Positions 49,805 to 58,478 of a stretch of 64,000 bases of DNA are shown in pieces. Made by a program: the position numbers and the translations under genes. Within the stretch, counting starts at the first letter, position 1. Each line of letters starts with the position of its first letter. The stretch spans positions 20,229-84,228 of the forward strand of contig NZ_JXXK01000018.1 of NCBI RefSeq assembly GCF_000949455.1. Reading direction: 5' to 3'. Source of the stretch: Ruthenibacterium lactatiformans. Its GTDB lineage: Bacteria > Bacillota > Clostridia > Oscillospirales > Ruminococcaceae. The notes under the pieces are model-generated. The model searched no databases. It was not told where the DNA came from and saw only the letters and a list, made by a program, of their open reading frames with translations.

Positions 49805-49828
49805 AACTTTGTGGAAGACCACAAAGTT
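49805..49828. promoter_or_regulatory. Perfect inverted repeat upstream of the sugar-acid promoter
   Basis: AACTTTGTGG-AAGA-CCACAAAGTT, 10-bp arms, centred about 24 bp upstream of the -35 box. Candidate operator. The remainder of the gap to 50088 shows no gene. Confidence 0.5.
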
Positions 49829-50088
49829 ATACTTCATTTTTTATCGCTTTGCACGAAAACATTCAAAGGTCTTTTCTGAAAGAAACAGACAAACCGGGCC
49901 GCCGTTCTGCAGGCCTCTACCGATGCTTTGCCCCGATGAAAAGCGCCGCAGAATCTCGCTGGAGAACGCCCCTGCTCCTCTGCCGATTGGTACATGGCCC
50001 AAAAGCGCCAGAAAAAGCAAAGCCGATCCCTGTACGTGTATAAACGCACAGAGACCGGCCTCTTTTTTACTCTTGTTAAAGCACTGCG

Positions 50089-50790
50089 TCAGCTGTCGTC
50101 ATCCGGCAGCGCCTCGATGCTTCGCCGATTGTCTTCCAGATGCACGCGCATCGCCTGCCGGGCAGCTTCGGAGTCGCGCGCGCGAATGGCATCCACAACA
50201 GCCTGATGAGTGCGCAGCGACTGCATCTGCAGCGCACGCTTCGTGATATCGATAAAAAGAGGAATAGCCTGGCTCAGAATGGGGACCAAATTTGGCATGA
50301 TCGCGTTGCGCGTACACGCCGCCCAAAGCGTATGCAGCTGCTGATCCAGCGCTCCATAGTTTTCATTTCGGCGCACCTTTTCCTCAATGGCGTCGCACAG
50401 CGCCTGCATTCGAGCAATCTCTTCCTCTGTCGCCTTTTGTGCGGCCAGCGCAGCGATCTCTGGCTCGATCATAAGGCGCACCTCGCACAGATCGAGGCCC
50501 AGCCGCTTTTTGTCCGGCTGAAAACGCAGCCCCAGAGGATCCTGCACAAGGCCGGTCTGCTCGCACACAAACGTGCCGTTCCCTCGATGGACCTCCAGAA
50601 TATTGCGGCTCACAAGCGCCTTCGTCGCCTCGCGCACTGTGCTACGTCCCACACCAAGGCGCTGCGCCAGCTCATACTCGCTGGGCAAGCGGTCGCCGGG
50701 CTTGAACTCCCCCAGGACGATAAGCTTCTCAATCTCCTCGGAGACGAGCTGAGGCAACGGCTTGCTCGTCTGCTTTACTTCAGTGAACAC
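50089..50790 (-). CDS. GntR family regulator (FadR/FCD subfamily)
   Basis: The 233-residue protein has an N-terminal winged helix (KPLPQLVSEEIEKLIVLGEFKPGDRLPSEYELAQRLGVGRSTVREATKALVSRNILEVHRGNGTFV) and an FCD effector domain of helices (DLCEVRLMIEPEIAALAAQKAT, LDQQLHTLWAACTRN, RTHQAVVDAIRARDSEAARQAMRVHLEDN). The Asp/His residues that bind metal in this domain can be placed. GTG 50790 is preceded by GGGAGGAGACCGC and gives the usual FTEVKQ start. It lies upstream of the dehydratase operon in the same orientation and likely represses it until the sugar acid is present. Confidence 0.92.
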   Translation of the reverse strand: MFTEVKQTSKPLPQLVSEEIEKLIVLGEFKPGDRLPSEYELAQRLGVGRSTVREATKALVSRNILEVHRGNGTFVCEQTGLVQDPLGLRFQPDKKRLGLDLCEVRLMIEPEIAALAAQKATEEEIARMQALCDAIEEKVRRNENYGALDQQLHTLWAACTRNAIMPNLVPILSQAIPLFIDITKRALQMQSLRTHQAVVDAIRARDSEAARQAMRVHLEDNRRSIEALPDDDS

Positions 50791-50873
50791 GCGGTCTCCT
50801 CCCACCTGTGACTATGGCAACCTGCGCACAGCAACACACAACGTGCGTGCCACAGCCGCAGCAATTCTAAAGC

Positions 50874-50902
50874 ATTATACCACAGACTTCCCCTGCACGC
50901 AA
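50874..50902 (-). promoter_or_regulatory. Promoter of the gntR gene
   Basis: Minus-strand TTGCGT (50897-50902), 17 bases, TATAAT (50874-50879). Confidence 0.75.
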
Positions 50903-50931
50903 CGCTGTAAGCGCCTTCCGAGGCTTCAATA

Positions 50932-51265
50932 TCTCTCCAGCTGAAGTTGATTCCCAGTACCTCGTCTATCTTGCGCTGCTCGTCCGGCTCAACCTTTCCG
51001 CGCGTCGCGCAGACGGCGCTTATCCAGCGCGCACCTGTTCCATTCGCACCACACTATTGCGGGACAGGCCGCCCGTACCCGCCTTGAACCCAATCTACGT
51101 GGGCAGATTCGTTTTGTCCTATTTAAAAATGATGACGGCGATGCTCACGTCGCTGTAGCGGTTGCCCGCGTCGTTTTGCACAGCAAGTGTAGGTCGCACA
51201 CCGCCTTGTTTACTTCCCATCACCGAAACTGAGCTCCGTGCAGAATACATCAGTGCGCTTTGCCT
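50932..51265 (-). pseudogene. Decayed mazF/pemK toxin gene
   Basis: Pieces of a MazF-type endoribonuclease are legible in shifting frames: TDVFCTELS, then MGSKQGGVRPTLAVQNDAGNRYSD, then TNLPT, then IGFKAGTGGLSRNSVVRMEQVRAG, LDKRRLRDARK and KVEPDEQRKIDEVLGINFSW. Two in-frame stops and at least three frameshifts destroy it. No antitoxin gene is seen beside it. It marks a degraded accessory stretch. Confidence 0.65.
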
Positions 51266-51471
51266 CTCTGTGTTCCCTGTTGCCCATAAAAAACTCCCGG
51301 CTAAGAAACATATCGCCTTCGTCACGGATGTTTTCCCCTACAGCAAAAAGTTTTATTTTCCCTAATGTTTATTTCTGCATACAAAGTCTTACCATTGGGT
51401 AATACAGTTTCCGTGCGAACCATATCTCCATCTAACTGAGTAATCATATTATTAAGAATATCTCTCAATTG

Positions 51472-51740
51472 TCTGGTGGTTCTTCCGCGAGTACAAATTG
51501 CCGGTCAACGACCGGTTTGAGATCATCGCCCTACGCTATCTTTTGACGGTCAAGCGTTGGTCCACTCTTCCAGAACTGCGGCGGTACAGTTTTACTATTG
51601 GCTGTGTCTGCCATGAAATCTGCCGTCAACACCGAGAGGCGTAAGCAGAACTGGCATCGGCATCCACAGACAATCAGCTTGGACGCACCACACAAAGGTA
51701 TATACGGCGCTCCGCTGCTTGAATGCCTGGCAGGCTGATT
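51472..51740 (+). pseudogene. Possible remnant of a conjugative-element sigma-70-like gene
   Basis: A frame beginning near 51472 reads WFFREYKLPVNDRFEIIALR then YLLTVKRWSTLPELRRYSFT; after a one-base shift near 51605 the DNA reads AMKSAVNTERRKQNW and TISLDAPHKGIYGAPLLE. The order and spacing resemble region 2 of the sigma-like proteins of clostridial integrative elements. There is no start codon and no intact frame. The identification is tentative. Confidence 0.35.
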
Positions 51741-51768
51741 CATTGAAATATTGCAGATACTACACTTT

Positions 51769-51799
51769 GGGAGGGCCCTTATGGCCCTCCCTCTTTTTT
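51769..51799 (+). terminator. Strong terminator in the decayed stretch
   Basis: GGGAGGGCC (51769-51777) pairs with GGCCCTCCC (51783-51791), followed by seven T residues. It follows the sigma-like remnant on the plus strand. Confidence 0.85.
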
Positions 51800-52617
51800 T
51801 GAAATGATGAAATCATTCTGGTGGCAAGGCGTTCTCATTGCCTACGATGATTCACAGCTTTTCAATGCTCGGGCCGTGACGAAACGCAAGCAATCGAATT
51901 CTGAGCCTCTTCAGTGAAGCCCGCCTTGCCTCACCTACGTCGTAAACCTGTTCGCTCGCTCAGATTCAAAAAGCTATACCCTCTGAGAGCCAAAGTTATG
52001 GCAGGTCTGTCATACAGCATATTTCCCTTCGCATCCGCATGATGGATCCGTCAAGCTTTTTTCCATCGTGCAGGACTCCCTTTTTGCCCATGACAAAAGA
52101 GTCCATCGCTGGCCGCTGCCGTGTAGCGCCAGTTGAACAGAGCTTTGAAACATGACGATTTGACCGAAGATGGGGGTTGAATGTTCCATCGAAGGCCGCT
52201 CGAGTTCTTCAAATGAGTACCGCGGCAGTTTCTGTGTCTCCGGCTGAGAATTCCGCAGCTTCCTCTGCCACCTGTAGAAGGTGGACAGCGGCTACGCCGT
52301 TCTCCGCGCACTATGCTTTGATTGCCTGTCCGCTGCGCTTCGCGCATGCCATGATATTGTACCATCGCTCTTCGCAAACTGCCAGTGCTCTCTTTTCCAT
52401 CTTCTCTGGCTGCATGTATTTTTCAGAGTGCTCCCCAAATACATGCTCGGATTCTGTATTTCTATTCTCCCATGTTTATGTTTCTCTCGCAAGACCGTGG
52501 TTTCGTTGGGCGCTTACGATATAAGCTCAGAAAACTTTATCCTGCTGTCTTGTAATTATTAATTTGATGGAGCAACGTAGGACAGAGTTGCTTTCAAAAT
52601 TATTTTCCCATATGAAA
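51800..52617. other. Gene-free, apparently decayed stretch
   Basis: No frame in this interval on either strand has a convincing start, ribosome site or family motif. A minus-strand run of codons at 52051-52377 (including AAFDGTFNPHLRSNRHVSKL in a second frame) looks like worn coding sequence of unknown origin. Base composition is lower in GC than the flanking operons. Confidence 0.5.
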
Positions 52618-52672
52618 AAAACAGCCGGAGCAGCAGGCCTCACAAAAACAGGTTGTCTGCTCCGGCTGTTTT
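52618..52672. terminator. Terminator downstream of the amino-sugar operon
   Basis: AAAACAGCCGGAGCAG (52618-52633) pairs perfectly with CTGCTCCGGCTGTTTT (52657-52672), with T-rich flanks in both directions. It lies about 150 bases past the last gene of the minus-strand operon. Confidence 0.75.
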
Positions 52673-52822
52673 CAGCCTCCATTTCCAACGTATTTCTCTA
52701 TTTTGGCCAAAATGAGCCTTATGTCAGCTCGTCAGGCTTGGGAATCACCTTTAAAGCTTCATTCGTAGTTTCTCATGTTATCCCTGCATAGCAGCCCCTT
52801 CAGGATACGCCTGATGAGTCTT

Positions 52823-53653
52823 TTACCCCTTTACTGCACCCAATGTCAGGCCCTGAATGACATATTTTTGCAGCGTGAGGAAAATAATGATTGTAGGAAT
52901 CAGCATGATGACGATGGCAGCAAATAGCCCGCCCCAGTTGGAAGTATACATCATGGAATCTTTCAACGCGTACATTCCAAGGGAGATCGTCCGCAAATTT
53001 TGCTTGGAGGCAAACACCAGTGCGAGCATATATTCATTCCAGATGCTCACAAAATTGAATACCGAGATGCAAATCAACCCCGGCTGCACCAACGGCAGCA
53101 TAATGCGGGCAAACATGCGAAACTCGCCGCATCCGTCTATGATAGCCGATTCTTCCAACTCCTTAGGAAGCGTTCGAAAAAAACCTGTGAGTACGAACAA
53201 GCTGAAAGGGAAGTATAGCGCGATATAAATTAATATTAGACCTGTACGCGTATTCACCAGCCCCAAATTCAACAGCTGATCGTACAGGGGGATCAAAAGC
53301 AGCTGAGAGGGTACACTCATACTGAAGATAAGCAGGTTCAACAGTGCTTTGCGCCCTTTGAATTCATATCGTGTCAATGCAAAACTTGTCAGCGCTGAGA
53401 TAACCGTACAGCCTAAAATAGATGCAAACACGATAACTACACTGTTCATGAAATAGCTGGACATCTTCATGGTGCTCCATGCGCTATGATAGTTTTCCAG
53501 TGTAGCTTTCGCAGGCATTGCCCAAGGAGTCTGGTAAATTTCGAGATTCGTCTTGAAAGAGCTCATCAACACCCATCCCAAAATACCAATGATAATCAGG
53601 GACCAAACACTCAAAATCACATAGGAAAAGATGTTTCTGCGTTTCTTTTTCAT
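52823..53653 (-). CDS. Carbohydrate ABC transporter permease (MalG-like, amino-sugar operon)
   Basis: The 276-residue membrane protein has six helices and the EAA loop LEESAIIDGCGEFRMFARIMLP, with the common C-terminus QKYVIQGLTLGAVKG. AGAGGTGATAAAG precedes ATG 53653; an in-frame GTG at 53662 is the alternative. It is the last gene of the long operon and works with the permease and lipoprotein encoded just upstream. No ATPase gene is present in the operon. Confidence 0.92.
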   Translation of the reverse strand: MKKKRRNIFSYVILSVWSLIIIGILGWVLMSSFKTNLEIYQTPWAMPAKATLENYHSAWSTMKMSSYFMNSVVIVFASILGCTVISALTSFALTRYEFKGRKALLNLLIFSMSVPSQLLLIPLYDQLLNLGLVNTRTGLILIYIALYFPFSLFVLTGFFRTLPKELEESAIIDGCGEFRMFARIMLPLVQPGLICISVFNFVSIWNEYMLALVFASKQNLRTISLGMYALKDSMMYTSNWGGLFAAIVIMLIPTIIIFLTLQKYVIQGLTLGAVKG

Positions 53654-53689
53654 CTTTATCACCTCTTATGCGTTATATAGAACCTCGAA

Positions 53690-54583
53690 TCAATACTGCA
53701 GATCCTCCCGGTCAAAAATTTTGCGGAATCCTCCCACAAACAACGCCACCATCAAAAACATTACCACTGCAATAGCGGAGCCATATCCCAACTTGAAGAC
53801 GGGTACGTCCACGCCAAAAGCCATGGTGAACATATACGTTCCAAGGGTATTGAGCATGGTGCTCTTCCCCTTAAACATGGCCCAAATCAACTCAAAGTAT
53901 TTAATGGCGTTGATGATCCACAGCGAAATAGAGATCACCAGCACGTCTCGCAACAGAGGAAGCGTGATTTTGAAAAAGCACACCAAATCGGTAGCACCGT
54001 CGATAGACGCCGCTTCCTGATAAGTATTGGGTATTTTATCACAGCCTGACAGCAATAGAATCAAATAGAACCCCACAAAAGAGATACAAGACACAGCGAT
54101 AATGCATACCATACCGCTCATGCGAGAGCCCAACCAAGGGATACACCATTCTCCCAAACCTATCGCTTCCAGCACCATATTCAAAAGGCCAAACTCCGGA
54201 TTGAAGAAAAATACCCATAGCACGGCCAACGCGGCCTGAGAAATCATATTGGGGAAATAGAAAAAGTTGGAAAAAGCCTTGCGCCCCCGAAAACCAGGAC
54301 GGGTAATTAGATATGTAAACAGCAGCGCAATAGAAAAAATCAGCACACCGCCCAGCAATAGAAATAGCATTGTGTTGCCCAATGCCTGAAGGAATGTCTT
54401 GTCATGCAGCAATGAAATAAAGTTATCCAGCCCGATAAAAACTTTTTCTGCTTTAAACCCATTCCATTCCGTGAGGCTGTAATAGAATGACTGAATAGCA
54501 GGGATAAAAAAGAAATATCCGTACATCAGCAATCCCGGAAGCAGAAACGTCGCAACGATCCACGGCTTTACCTTTCTGTTCAT
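53690..54583 (-). CDS. Carbohydrate ABC transporter permease (MalF/UgpA-like, amino-sugar operon)
   Basis: The 297-residue protein has six membrane helices and an EAA loop, TYQEAASIDGATDLVCFFKITLP. It pairs with the permease encoded 36 bases downstream. GGGAAGTGATTGT precedes the ATG. A GC-rich stem-loop separates it from the binding-protein gene. Confidence 0.92.
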   Translation of the reverse strand: MNRKVKPWIVATFLLPGLLMYGYFFFIPAIQSFYYSLTEWNGFKAEKVFIGLDNFISLLHDKTFLQALGNTMLFLLLGGVLIFSIALLFTYLITRPGFRGRKAFSNFFYFPNMISQAALAVLWVFFFNPEFGLLNMVLEAIGLGEWCIPWLGSRMSGMVCIIAVSCISFVGFYLILLLSGCDKIPNTYQEAASIDGATDLVCFFKITLPLLRDVLVISISLWIINAIKYFELIWAMFKGKSTMLNTLGTYMFTMAFGVDVPVFKLGYGSAIAVVMFLMVALFVGGFRKIFDREDLQY

Positions 54584-54642
54584 ACAATCACTTCCCTAAA
54601 TCAAAGTTTCGGATTCACAGCTAAACGCACCTTAAATCCGGG

Positions 54643-54677
54643 GGCGCCGTACACGCACTTGGCTCGTGCACGGCGCC
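54643..54677 (-). terminator. Intercistronic stem-loop after the second binding-protein gene
   Basis: GGCGCCGT (54643-54650) pairs with ACGGCGCC (54670-54677), extended by CACG/CGTG. There is no long T tract, so mRNA-end protection is more likely than termination. Confidence 0.55.
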
Positions 54678-54687
54678 GGATCAATCT

Positions 54688-56028
54688 TTATTGATAAAAA
54701 GCTGCCGTATCGGTATCCAACTGCGTGATAAAAGTCTCTGGTGTAATAGCACCGTTGATCAACTGAGTAGAGAGCGGCCCAAGCACATTGACGAACCAAT
54801 CGCCATATTGCTGCAGATCCCCATAGTTACCGCTGATGCTGGTAGCGTTATTGACGATATTCTCAATCTGATCAAGTTCCTGGGTAGCTGGACCGCCTAC
54901 CAAAGGCGAGGGATTTTTCAATGCCGTAAGCCCTTCCTGCACGCCCATAGAAGAAAATATCTTTAAGAAGTTGATGGCATTCTCTTTATTCTTTCCGTCT
55001 ACCGTGATGCCCGCCGCATTGCTCCAGATTTCTTCATGCCAAGGAGAGACCGAATCCGGCAACTCCGGCAACGCGAACATTTTCATTTCCATTTCGGGAG
55101 GGGTCTGGCTGGCCATCTCCGTAGGAATCCATGCGCCGCAGAACAGCAATCCCGCTTTGCCTTGCGTGAATAACGCCTGCGCGGCCGGAAACACAGAACC
55201 TGCCGCTCCGTCTTGGAAATAACCATTCTCGCTGAATGTAGCCACATATTGCGCTGCTTTCAGAAAAGCAGGTTCGTCTGCAAAGGCTGCGTCCCCCTTA
55301 GCCGCCGCATGGATTTTTTCCATTGTCGTTAAGCGTTCGGCAAAGCGGATGAACCACCACTCATTATACAAATCGGTGGTACCATCCAATGTAACGGGGG
55401 CGATACCGTTCTCTTTTAAAGTTTCGCAGACATCCATCAGGTCATCCCAAGTATTCGGCACTTCCAGACCGAGCTCTCTGAACATCGCTGCATCATAGAA
55501 AAAGCCGTGCGTATACATACTCTCCGGAATGAAATAACTCACGCCGTTTATTTTCATGCTTTCCATCAGATTTGGGATAAAAGTTTCTCCCCATGTTTTG
55601 TCTTGGTCGTAAGCCGGTGTTGTGAGGGCTTCATCCAAAGGTTCAAACAGCCCCTCCTGCGCCAGAGGTGCCAAGACTCCAGTGTTCTGGATAATGATGT
55701 CAGGGAAATCATCAGCTTCCTTATCATTCAGCTTTGTCTGAAATTGAGAGGCGATCTCGCGGCCACAGAACACGATTTCCACCTCTACATCAGGATATTC
55801 AGCACTGTAAGCATCCACAATGGACTGCTCCCAAGTAGAAATCGGTTCGCCTTCATTCATGTACGACCAAATCACCAGCTTGTCTGTGCCCACAGGCTGT
55901 GCAGAAGACCCGCTTCCCTCTCCCGAAGCAGGTGCAGATGACGGCGTGGAGGACGTTCCTCCACCGCAACCCGCCAACAGCGTGACAATCATTGCGATTG
56001 CAAGGAAAAGTGCGATCCGCTTTTTCAT
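54688..56028 (-). CDS. Sugar ABC transporter substrate-binding lipoprotein (amino-sugar operon)
   Basis: The 446-residue precursor has a lipoprotein signal ending LAGC (lipidated Cys21), a Ser/Pro/Gly linker, and a family-1 binding fold: DKLVIWSYMNEGEPISTWEQ, DFPDIIIQNTGVLAPL, MYTHGFFYDAAMFRELGLEVPNTWDDLMD, GLLFCGAWIPTEM. It presents ligand to the two downstream permeases. Its operon includes NagA- and NagB-like enzymes, so the ligand is probably an N-acetylated amino sugar or a conjugate of one. The ATG is preceded by GGAGGTCATGAT. Confidence 0.92.
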   Translation of the reverse strand: MKKRIALFLAIAMIVTLLAGCGGGTSSTPSSAPASGEGSGSSAQPVGTDKLVIWSYMNEGEPISTWEQSIVDAYSAEYPDVEVEIVFCGREIASQFQTKLNDKEADDFPDIIIQNTGVLAPLAQEGLFEPLDEALTTPAYDQDKTWGETFIPNLMESMKINGVSYFIPESMYTHGFFYDAAMFRELGLEVPNTWDDLMDVCETLKENGIAPVTLDGTTDLYNEWWFIRFAERLTTMEKIHAAAKGDAAFADEPAFLKAAQYVATFSENGYFQDGAAGSVFPAAQALFTQGKAGLLFCGAWIPTEMASQTPPEMEMKMFALPELPDSVSPWHEEIWSNAAGITVDGKNKENAINFLKIFSSMGVQEGLTALKNPSPLVGGPATQELDQIENIVNNATSISGNYGDLQQYGDWFVNVLGPLSTQLINGAITPETFITQLDTDTAAFYQ

Positions 56029-56091
56029 ATCATGACCTCCATTTTTTATGATATATTTTCAATGGGTTTCCCCATTTGCGACTCTATCAAA

Positions 56092-57246
56092 TCAGTTCTC
56101 AAGCTCCAATTCCCACAAATAAGAGGAACGGTCATTGTTATCGTTTTCGCCGGCATAAATCGTATTGGATCCGGCAAATATCATGTGATGAATTCGATCC
56201 GGCCGCAAGCCATCCTGCTCGCATACCACGTCTTGAGAAAACACCAGCTCTCTTTTTTCGGTATTATAAGCGAAAAGCTTAGTCTTATAGTGTTCACCGC
56301 AGATACCATAAAGCAGCCGATTTTCAGGATGAAAAGCCAGCGCGGGCAGCCTGCGGCTTTCAGGCGACGGGCAACACAGCAATTCGGCTTGTGCAGTAGC
56401 GGGATTAAGTCGGATCAGCGAGCCCGCGTCGGTGCCGATGTAGATCATGCCGTCCGGGCCCAGAATGGACGTATCCGGCTTGCTCTTATCGGCCGGGTCA
56501 TCAGTGCGGGGAAGGCCGTGGTCAAAGAATGTCATCTCGTCCGTATCCGGCGAATAGCGGAACAGCCGAAGCGAATCCGGGCCGGTGCGGTACGAGAACG
56601 CCCGCAGGATGCCGTAAGTGCCCCACACGTTGCCGTCCTTATCAATGACGGGGTTATGCGCTTCGCAGAATTCCGCGGCGTTGCCGATATGGGCGATCAC
56701 ACGGCTCTTGCCCGTGTCGATGTCGTAGCGAAAGAATACCTCCGGTACTGCGCCAAACCCATAGATGATCCTGCGCTTGCGATCCAGCGCGATGGACTGG
56801 ATATACGCCGGCGGGCACGGCCGTGCGAGGAACGTAAACTCCCCGGTGTTGATATCATATTTTACAAGGCGACCGCCCTTTGCAGTGAACTGCTTGTCGA
56901 TATCATGGAACAGCGCAACACCGCCATACAGCGTATTGCCATCCAATTCCAGCGAGCGGTGAAACTTGGCGTCAAACGGCTCGCCCACCTTCTCGTAGCC
57001 GCAGGAGGTGATGGTTTTGGCCTTACGGTCAAATTTCCACAGCAGCTCAGCTGAAAAACTACCGATGCCCAGATATACGGCGTCCGACGGCTGGTGATAC
57101 GCCAGCGACGTAATGGAAATCCATTTTTTCTTGTATTGCGGATCGCGGACAAAATCGTCATACGTCCACCGATCCAGCACCTCGGATTTCCAGTTGTCGA
57201 ATTTTTGGTCGTAAATTGCATAGTGGGAAACATTTTTCAGTTTCAT
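56092..57246 (-). CDS. Cytoplasmic beta-propeller protein of unknown function
   Basis: The 384-residue protein has no signal peptide or membrane helix and shows repeated blade-like units: ITSLAYHQPSDAVYLGIG, LELDGNTLYGGVALF, IQSIALDRKRRIIYGFG, NPVIDKDGNVWGTYG, TSILGPDGMIYIGTDAGSLIRLNPAT, LPALAFHPENRLLYGICG and HHMIFAGSNTIYAGEND. About seven such units point to a propeller like those in lactonases or SMP-30-type proteins. No catalytic residues could be fixed. AAAGGACGAAGAAAC precedes the ATG. It lies between nagA and the importer genes, so it is expected to act on or sense the same compound. Confidence 0.75.
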   Translation of the reverse strand: MKLKNVSHYAIYDQKFDNWKSEVLDRWTYDDFVRDPQYKKKWISITSLAYHQPSDAVYLGIGSFSAELLWKFDRKAKTITSCGYEKVGEPFDAKFHRSLELDGNTLYGGVALFHDIDKQFTAKGGRLVKYDINTGEFTFLARPCPPAYIQSIALDRKRRIIYGFGAVPEVFFRYDIDTGKSRVIAHIGNAAEFCEAHNPVIDKDGNVWGTYGILRAFSYRTGPDSLRLFRYSPDTDEMTFFDHGLPRTDDPADKSKPDTSILGPDGMIYIGTDAGSLIRLNPATAQAELLCCPSPESRRLPALAFHPENRLLYGICGEHYKTKLFAYNTEKRELVFSQDVVCEQDGLRPDRIHHMIFAGSNTIYAGENDNNDRSSYLWELELEN

Positions 57247-57268
57247 GTTTCTTCGTCCTTTCTGCAGT

Positions 57269-58474
57269 TTAGTTTAAGCGGTTATCGATAACCTGCTTTC
57301 CATCCCGTATCACGCCTTGCACCTGCAGGCCGCTATCCAGCAGCAGCAGATCCGCCCGCTTGCCGACGGCGATGCTGCCAATCTCGGCGTCCATACCCAG
57401 CATACGCGCGGGTGTAAGCGCCGCCATGCGCACCGCAGCCGTCAGTTCAACGCCGGCACGCTGCACCATCGTGCGCACCAGCCGCGAGGTTGTGGCGATG
57501 CTACCTGCAAAGTTTTTGCCGTCCGGCATCACGGCCACGCCGCCCTTTATGCAAATGGGCCGGCGTCCCTCCTTATCATCGTACACAACGGTGCCCTCCG
57601 GCACGTCCGCCGCGCCGGCGCGGATGGAATCGGTAATCAGTGCAATGTGCTCTGGGCCTTTGATCTTATAGATCAGCCGCAGAAAATCCGGCGGCAGATG
57701 CACGCCGTCTGCAATGACCTCCACATCCATTTCATCGATGAGAAACGCGGCCTCCACCACACCGCCCTCCCGGTGAGGCCCGTTGCGGTGCAGCACCGAA
57801 CAGCCGGAATACAAATGCGTTACGCTGTGAAACCCGCGTCCAAAAGCCTCGTACACCTGTGCGGTGGTGGCGTCGGAATGGCCGACGCTGGCCATAATGC
57901 CCCGCTTATGCAGACGCTCGCCCAGCTCTAGCGCACCGGGAAGTTCACAGGCGATGGACCAGCGGCGCAAGCAGGGGGCCTGCTCCAGAATACGCTCGTA
58001 TTCCGCCGCATCCGGCAGGCGGATGATCGTCTCATCCTGCGCGCCCCGCTCCTTTTGCGAAAAATAGGGCCCTTCCAGATGGACGCCGGCCAGCCTCGGC
58101 AACGGCGGAAGCTGCGCCTCCCTTTGCCGCATGGCCTCGTATATACGAAGGCTCTCCAGCGTGCCCTCCAGCGTTGTGCTGGACACCGTGGCCAGCATTG
58201 TGGTGGTGCCTCCGGCCAGGTGGGCCTGCATGGCCCGAACAAAGGCAGCCTCTTCCCCATCCCGGAAATCGGCCCCCGCGCCCCCGTGGACGTGCAGGTC
58301 TACAAAGCCCGGCGTGAGATACTGTCCTTTTGCGTCGATCACAGTGGAAAACGTTTGCTGCGGCGAAACGCCGCACCCATATGCTGTGATTTTTCCCTCC
58401 CGGCTGATTAGCCAAGCGTCCTGCAGCACCTGATAGGGCAAAACCAAATGCGCATGCTCGATTTTCAGGCTCAT
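57269..58474 (-). CDS. nagA: N-acetylglucosamine-6-phosphate deacetylase
   Basis: The 401-residue amidohydrolase matches NagA: GFVDLHVHGGAGADF (56-70, first metal site), HLEGPYFSQKERGAQ near 130 (metal-binding Glu), ASVGHSDATTAQ near 195, SVTHLYSGCSVLH and the catalytic Asp in ALITDSIRAGAADVPEG near 280, with a closing AVGKRADLLLLD. It removes acetate from GlcNAc 6-phosphate to give glucosamine 6-phosphate for the NagB-type enzyme in the same operon. No hexose kinase or PTS gene is in the operon, so the phosphorylated substrate must be made elsewhere. Confidence 0.93.
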   Translation of the reverse strand: MSLKIEHAHLVLPYQVLQDAWLISREGKITAYGCGVSPQQTFSTVIDAKGQYLTPGFVDLHVHGGAGADFRDGEEAAFVRAMQAHLAGGTTTMLATVSSTTLEGTLESLRIYEAMRQREAQLPPLPRLAGVHLEGPYFSQKERGAQDETIIRLPDAAEYERILEQAPCLRRWSIACELPGALELGERLHKRGIMASVGHSDATTAQVYEAFGRGFHSVTHLYSGCSVLHRNGPHREGGVVEAAFLIDEMDVEVIADGVHLPPDFLRLIYKIKGPEHIALITDSIRAGAADVPEGTVVYDDKEGRRPICIKGGVAVMPDGKNFAGSIATTSRLVRTMVQRAGVELTAAVRMAALTPARMLGMDAEIGSIAVGKRADLLLLDSGLQVQGVIRDGKQVIDNRLN

Positions 58475-58478
58475 ATTC

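Noticed and set aside
51119..51325. A 68-codon minus-strand gene as an intact small protein
   Set aside because: Its second half is the N-terminal part of a MazF domain, and the remaining MazF segments follow in other frames with stops, so it is part of a pseudogene.
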